Shown here: one piece after another, positions 58,435 through 64,000 of the stretch
Layout: every line of letters starts with the position of its first letter
Numbering within the stretch: the stretch's first letter is position 1
Assembly: GCA_025345505.1 (NCBI GenBank)
Contig: JANVCC010000011.1
Location: 11,817,749-11,881,748 of the forward strand
Reading direction: 5' to 3'
DNA: 64,000 nucleotides
DNA from: Todiramphus chloris collaris
Lineage: Eukaryota > Chordata > Aves > Coraciiformes > Alcedinidae
The notes under the pieces: model-generated
What the model was told of the DNA's origin: nothing
The model's input: only the letters and a program-made list of their open reading frames with translations
Database searches by the model: none
Translations under genes and position numbers: made by a program

Positions 58435-59200
58435 TTTGTGCTGGGTCCTGAACTTTGGCCACAAAAACCCCATGCAGCGCTACAGACTGGGAGAGGAGTG
58501 GCTGGAGAGCGGCCTGGTGGAGAGAGACCTGGGAGTGCTGGTTGACAGCCAGTTGAACATGAGCCAGCAGTGTGCTCAGGTGGCCCGGATGGCCAATGGC
58601 GTCCTGGCTTGTATTAGGAATAGTGTGGCCAGCAGGACTAGGGATGTGATTCCCCCCTGTACTCAGCACTGGTGAGGCCTCACCTCGAGTACTGGGTACA
58701 GTTCTGGGCCCCTCACTTCAAGAAGGATATTGAGGTGCTGGAGAGGGTCCAGAGGAGAGCAACGAGGCTGGTGAAGGGACCAGAAGGAAAGTCTTACAAG
58801 GAGAGGCTGAGGGAACTGGGTTTGTTTAGCCTGGAGAAGAGGAGACTCAGGGGGGACCTTGTTGCTCTCTACAACTACCTGAAAGGAGGTTGTAGTCAGG
58901 TGGGGGCTGGAGTGTCCTCCCAGGCAACTAGTGACAGGATGAGAGGGCATGGCCTGAAGCTGTTCCAGGGGAGGTTTCAGTTGGATATCTGGAAGCACTT
59001 CCTGGCAGAGAGGGTGATCAGACATTGGAATGGACTGCCAAGGGAGCCGGTGGAGTCACTGACCCTGGATGTGTTTAAAGAAAGGCTGGATGTGACACTT
59101 AGTGCCATGGTCTAGATGATGTGGTGGTGTTTGGTCATAGGCTGGACTTGATGACCTCAGAGGTCTTTTCCAGCCTCAGTAATTCTGTGATTCTGTGATG
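58435..59200 (+). mobile_element. CR1 LINE, 5'-truncated, well preserved
   Basis: A 765-bp plus-strand CR1 holding the ORF2 C-terminal domain and the full 3' end. Frame 58436-58675 reads [20 protein letters not shown], then [20 protein letters not shown]; frame 58672-59115 continues [40 protein letters not shown] and so on to [20 protein letters not shown] and the stop. The 3' UTR (GGCTGGACTTGATGACCTCA, GAGGTCTTTTCCAGCCTCAG) ends with TTCTGTGATTCTGTGATG. The two frames are offset by one base at a C6 run (58652-58657) where CR1 normally has C5. One unusual substitution (LEYW for LEYC) is seen. RT catalytic motifs lie upstream of the truncation. Confidence 0.95.
58672..59115 (+). pseudogene. 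CR1 ORF2 C-terminal domain
   Basis: A 147-codon open frame matching residues 302-439 of the 9.9-kb copy: [20 protein letters not shown] at the start, [33 protein letters not shown], then the C-terminal [20 protein letters not shown]. This domain follows the polymerase in CR1 ORF2. The ATG is internal to the element. The preceding 80 codons lie in the frame immediately upstream, separated by a one-base shift. Confidence 0.9.
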
Positions 59201-60374
59201 TGCACAGGCCTATATATGTATTTCCAGGCACAAGATAGCTAAATAAACACACTGGTTAATGCTAGAATAGAAAAATGAGTGCTAGAAATGTCTTGTGACT
59301 CAGCAGCTTTTATATGATAGGTAGCCACAGCTTGCCTATGTTCTGGAAGGAGCAGCTGTGTCCTGTAAAAGACCAGAAGGTAGGAAAGCAATGAGACTGT
59401 AACCTGTAGGCAGGCTGGGAGAAAGAAAAGTGGAGCAAGGAAGAGAGAGCCTTGACAAATGTGATTTGAATACTGATCTTTGGAAATACTATTTAAACCA
59501 AATGCCATTTTTTCAGATGTATGTCTCCTGCAATAATCTTGTATCTATGGGACACTGTTGCTGTTGCTACAGGTAGAGATAAAGCTTCTGAAACCAACAA
59601 CAGGCATCTTTCTTTTATCCAAGTCAGTGATAGGGAAGAAAGACATCCTCTGAGAAAGTAAAAAATGACAACAGTTAGATCTGCTCAGATTGATTAAAAA
59701 AATGAAATAATATGAATAACAACTTATTTCAGAATTTTGAATGTTCTCTCCTTCTTCACCTAACAGCTAAAGTTATGTTCATCTTAACCACAGGGGTCCA
59801 GATAATTTGTTCCTCACTCCTAATTTTAATCTGCTATGATCATGACATCTCCACCAAAGCTGTTTTTCAAATCTGGAAAAGAATTAACCCAAAAAGACTA
59901 TAATTGCAGTGACTGCAGAGCTAACATTATGAAATATTTATCTTCTAACAGAGAAAAGAAGAAAGGGGGCTGTCTGAAGAAGAATCAGTGTCAGAATTCT
60001 TGATAGTCACTGGTGTCATATTGACCTAGTGTAACTTAGAAAAGATCATATGTTACATGGAAAGAAGAGGGTAATGAGATATAGCTTTCCAAGCCTTTTT
60101 TCCTCATTTAATAAGGTCTGCATTCTACCCAACTGTGCAATGGCAAGCCTGTCAGACATTTTAGGAACCATCTCTCTTCAAGTTTTTCCCTGAAACTGCA
60201 TCTTTCTTCCTCAGATGTGAATGTGTTGCATAGGTTACAATGTGGTATTTCAATTTATAAAAAGCAAATTGATTTTTGCAGTCAGGATCCTGAAAAGTAC
60301 CTTCTGTATGCCACTGGATTCAGCCTCAAAATAAGTCTATGTGGTCAACATTTTTGTTAATGGACATTGATAGG
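59201..60374. other. Unassigned AT-rich DNA
   Basis: No gene or repeat family recognised. Confidence 0.45.
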
Positions 60375-61014
60375 TGTTGTGCTATAACCTTGCTAAGCAG
60401 ACAAGTCCCACACAACCACTCACTCACCACTCCCAGTGTGAGAGGGGAGAAAACTGGAAGGGTACAAGTGTCAAAACTCATGGGTTGAGATAAAGACAGT
60501 TTAGTAATAAACAAAACAAAACAAAACTGAAACCAAACCGAAACCCAAACCGAACCCAACCCAACCCAAACCAAAAAAATAAAACAAAATGCCAAAGAAA
60601 ACGATTCAAACAAAAAACCAAAACAAGAAAAACAAGGGATGAAGGAAAAAAACCCCAGTTTCTCATCAACAGACAACCAATGCCCAGGAAGTCCGCTAAC
60701 AACAACAGCCCTCACCAACCTCCACCCTATAGCTTTTATCATTGAGAATGACATCATATGGTTTGAGGTATCCTTTGTTTAGTTGAGGTGAGCTGTTCAG
60801 GCTGTGCCACCTCACAACTTCCTGTGTACCCCCAATGTATTCGCTGGTGGGGCACTCTGAGAAACAGTGAAGGCATTGATACTGTGCAATCACTCTTCAG
60901 CAACAGCTAAAACATTCCTGTATTAGCAATACTGTTTTGGTCACAAATCCAAAACATAGCAGAATACCAGCTACTATGAAGAAATCTAACTCTATCCCAG
61001 CCAAACCCAGAATG
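60375..61014 (-). mobile_element. Solo LTR, family 'LTR-B', with flanking direct repeat
   Basis: A 640-bp minus-strand LTR. The plus-strand left edge is TGTTGTGCTATAACC (compare TGTTGTGGTTTAACC at 18906) and the right edge is CCCAGCCAAACCCAGAATG. The 7-mer TGATAGG flanks it at 60368-60374 and overlaps the right edge at 61013-61019, consistent with an ATAGG 5-bp duplication. The interior contains CATGGGTTGAGATAAAGACA, an A/C-rich low-complexity tract (60508-60650), CCAATGCCCAGGAAGTCCGC, a CRE-like TGACATCA (60749-60756) next to GATAAAAGC on the minus strand (60732-60740), and the terminal CTACTATGAAGAAATCTAAC block. The long minus frame across the A/C-rich tract (Phe/Trp/Gly-rich) is low-complexity and not a gene. 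Confidence 0.9.
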
Positions 61015-64000
61015 ATAGGACAGTGTAAACTTTTCTGCAGTTATTTAAAAACACATAGGAAATTTTAAAAATAATTTGAGCTCCACCACATCACAACACA
61101 CCTTCAGGAAATGAAATTCTCCGAGAAGTGCCTTCTCAAAACATTCAAGAAAAAAAAAAGTGTAAATTTTCTTAATCAGTTAAGCCATTGGCAACATTTC
61201 TTGAGAGCCAGTTGCTCTTAGGGATTTTTACTTTCTTGAACTCTTAACTGATGCTGTTAGACCTTTATATCATATAAAGTAATGTGGAAATTATGTGTAA
61301 TTTGGCATTTATATGAGCTAAAAATATTAATCCTGGTGGATTAAAAAGACTTGTTCAAAACAAACACACAAGCAGAGTAATAAAATCTTCAGGCTCACTG
61401 GAATATTTACAGGGTAGGGAGGGTATTACTTTTCAGAACGAAGGTCAAATTTGTGTTCTCTCTGAACTGAAAATTGTACTTCATGGTAGTAGACTATTCC
61501 TAAAACTTGCTCTAACCAAAATAATTTATCTGAAAAGACCATTATTTAGCTGTTATCTTGCCATGCTTATTTCCAAAAATAAATATAATAAAAGCCTCTC
61601 TGTCTTTAAAACATTGAAGAGCCCAGGAAACTATTTTGTTACACAGTTTTCTTGCATGTTCAACAGAATACTAAAAAGTTTGGAATACCATTTAGTTTCC
61701 TGGTAAAAATTTATTAACATAAATCATGGAAAGTATGAAAGGGATATTTATATTACAGAAATAACTGAAGTTTGAATATCTGTCTAGAACTCCACAGTGT
61801 TATGAGATAATTCTTGTAGAAAAAATACCCTGTACACTGCATTGAGTTTGCGAGATTATGAGAATACGTGTAAAGATATGTATAAGAAAAAGGATACAAC
61901 ATAGAAATTTTAGTAGGGCTGCTTAGTTTGGAAAATATAAATAGTATATGTTCCTAACAAAAAAGACTTACAGGAAATTCAAAATCTTAAAAAAGTTTAG
62001 TATGCATATCACTTGCAAGATAACTTGTGGACAATTTAAAAAATGCCTTTAAGAATTTCATTTTAATCAGAAAGAAGTGTACATTTTTTATTAATATTTG
62101 TGTTTCATACAATAGTAATAAAAAAGAAAATTAAAATCCTCCTTCAGGACAGCCGGTTGACCCTTGTCCCTCAACAACGACAACAACAAAAATCCCTATA
62201 AAAAGACATACAAATTGTATTTCTTACAAGTCAAATGCAACGATTAAATCTGAACTAGAGTTTGACAGAATTTATACATACTTATGTACATTTAGTTGAA
62301 CTCAGAAGAAAATCCTAGAAGACAAAATCTGTATCTCAATTTATCCATCTGTCTCTACAGTATATACATTAGAAGAAATAAGAAATCTTTGTCTGATTTC
62401 ACACTTTTTTCACTGGAAGGACTAGAAATCACACTGAGACATTACAGGAGAACTTGGTACTGACCTCTCTGGGGAACAGGAAAAGAGATACTTGAGTGAA
62501 GACCCTCACTGTAAGGTTATCCAAATGGGAACATGGTCAAGGACATGAGACTCCTGGGTATACATAACCTTTCCCTACATCTGTTAATGCTTTTTTGACA
62601 GTGGGACAAGTTCTACCTTGTGAATCTGCTATTTTCTGAGACTTTCTTCAATTTTTTCACAGCCTGTCTGCTGCTTCAGTCCTCAGCTTTAACTTTAGCC
62701 TCAGCTCACCTCAGCTTCCTGCCCAGCCCTGTTTATCTCTTTAGGTTGCCTCCTTACATGCTCAAATTCCCATTGGACCATCCTTCACAATCCTGCCCCA
62801 TCCTCTCATCTGCAGTTCAGGGTAGAATGAATCTATCCTGGGTGGCTCCTGCTCAGTAATTAACCTCAGTCCACCCCACATCTCACCACTCACCTCAGTC
62901 ACTCTCCATCGTCCACCTGGATGACACAGGGATGGGGACATATGGTCAACAGGGATACTTGCTCTCCTTTACAAGAATTTCTGTCCTGGTTTGGGACTTT
63001 TGCATGTCAGCTGCTTGAAAGGATTGGTTGTTTCTTGGCTAAACCCTTGTGAAGGACTCTGCATCTCTTTGGAGGTGGAATGAGTCTGGGCAAAGGGACA
63101 ATGTTTTTTGGAAACAGGAGGGTGTGATGATTCTGGGCAGGTAGAAGAGCTCAGCCCTGGGATCTCATGGGGCACTTGCATGCACTTTTAGGTGTATGTA
63201 AAGAGTTATGACCCTGCAGCACTTAAACTCCCAACATAAGCCATGATGAAACCTGTTGTGTGGGATTAATTATTTTGATGGATACAAACTGATTGTGTTG
63301 TAGTTTCTGTCTCACTCTCTTGGGATCGGTATTATTATGTCTGCATGTAAAAACACATTTTTGACCTTGTCAGAGATTTCCTAGGTAATAATTTATTACT
63401 CTCAAATTTTCACAAATGAATAATCTTTAACTTCCTTCCACAATTTTGTAGGAAATACTTTAATAAAAGATTCTGTGACTAGTTGTTTCACGTAGTAAAA
63501 TTACTCAAGCTATTTAACAAAATGAGCACTCCTACTGTACTTTCAAAGTCTTAAGGAATTGGTCAAAAAATAATTGTTCTTTTACCTTTATTGTTACTTC
63601 TTTTGATGACTCCTTTTAATTTGGTGGTCAATACATTTTAGTTCTCTCTAAAAGGTAAACAGAGGTTTTACTTATGATTGAATATCTGAGGAAGAGAAAC
63701 TGTTATCTTCACTAATTCTCTAGTATTTTAATACAGATCTACTGTGAAATCATTCTTTTACTTTACAGCATCCTCTATTGTTTTGTCAGAACATGACTCA
63801 GAAAAAACATGTTTACCAAGCTTACAGAGAGAATTAAATATTTTTCAAAGGGTTTGTTTTGTTTAATTTGAAAGTAAAGTAGTTCTTATTTTCATATACC
63901 CATGTTTTTGTCATAGTTGCACAAAAAAAAACCCCAAAGACCCAAACCAAACAACCCACCCTGTACTGAAAATGAAAAGCTAGACCAAGGACTTGATGTA
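61015..64000. other. Unassigned DNA to the window end
   Basis: Mostly AT-rich. Positions 62640-63180 are richer in C and T on the plus strand (CCTCAGCTCACCTCAGCTTC and similar) and yield short frames with no recognisable domain. An A/C-rich stretch lies at 63922-63962. I see no gene, RNA gene or classified repeat. Confidence 0.45.

Noticed and set aside
60326-60757. 143-codon minus-strand frame rich in Phe, Trp and Gly
   Set aside because: It lies inside the LTR-B copy and derives from the A/C-rich low-complexity tract; no retroviral domain is visible.
62983-62998. TGTCCTGGTTTGGGAC, similar to the LTR-B 5' end
   Set aside because: Only about 14 bases match; the following sequence shows no LTR-B blocks.
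63922-63962. A/C-rich stretch resembling the low-complexity part of LTR-B
   Set aside because: Simple composition similarity only; no LTR termini or other blocks before the window ends.
1-64000. tRNA genes, snRNA genes, CRISPR arrays, bacterial or phage operons
   Set aside because: No B-box-like GGTTCRANNCC with cloverleaf context, no snRNA landmarks and no regularly spaced repeats were found; the DNA is vertebrate in character.

Overview
The window looks like vertebrate, and specifically avian, non-coding DNA. The diagnostic content is CR1 LINE retrotransposon sequence with the characteristic bird CR1 3' end (octamers of the ATTCTATG type and no poly(A) tail), plus several solo LTRs of avian ERV type, pentanucleotide microsatellites and one assembly gap of exactly 400 N. 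I found no convincing host protein-coding exon, tRNA, snRNA, CRISPR, operon or bacterial feature. Every long open frame that I can recognise is CR1 ORF2. All identifications come from reading the sequence and from memory of the families; no database search was possible.

Layout. Positions 1-9.5 kb: AT-rich single-copy-looking DNA with a degenerate CR1 at 1.7-2.2 kb and a pile-up of same-strand CR1 fragments at 4.2-5.55 kb. Positions 9.9-11.35 kb: the best-preserved CR1 in the window, minus strand, with an open 439-codon frame covering most of the reverse transcriptase and the C-terminal domain. Positions 12.4-20 kb: an LTR-rich stretch. It holds a clean solo LTR with a perfect 5-bp target duplication (12420-12888), two LTR-A pieces (13.6-14.1 and 15.0 kb), a probable ERV1-like LTR (17.9-18.4 kb), an LTR-B solo LTR (18.9-19.4 kb), and an 18S rRNA fragment abutting a scrap of LTR-B end (19.8-19.97 kb). 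Positions 20-34.6 kb: mostly unassigned AT-rich DNA with a polypyrimidine microsatellite interrupted by the gap.

Positions 34.6-35.2 kb: a CR1 fragment that ends in an A-run. Positions 41.7-43.8 kb: a CR1 whose reading frame stays open across an internal deletion that removed the catalytic RT core, followed by a CR1 endonuclease-domain fragment. Positions 50.5-51.0 kb: LTR-A, minus strand. Positions 52.2-53.5 kb: a second CR1 that has lost its RT core. Positions 58.4-59.2 kb: a CR1 with one apparent single-base frameshift in a C-run. Positions 60.4-61.0 kb: LTR-B, minus strand. The rest is unassigned.

Two window-scale patterns stand out. All recognised CR1 copies left of about 21 kb are on the minus strand and all those right of 34 kb are on the plus strand, while LTRs show the opposite arrangement (plus up to 18.4 kb, minus afterwards). 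Also, LTRs of different families share a CRE-like motif followed closely by a TATA-like box, perfect in the 12.4-kb LTR and decayed in the others. No element appears complete enough to be autonomous: the ERV pieces are LTRs without recognisable gag, pol or env, and every CR1 is 5'-truncated or internally deleted.
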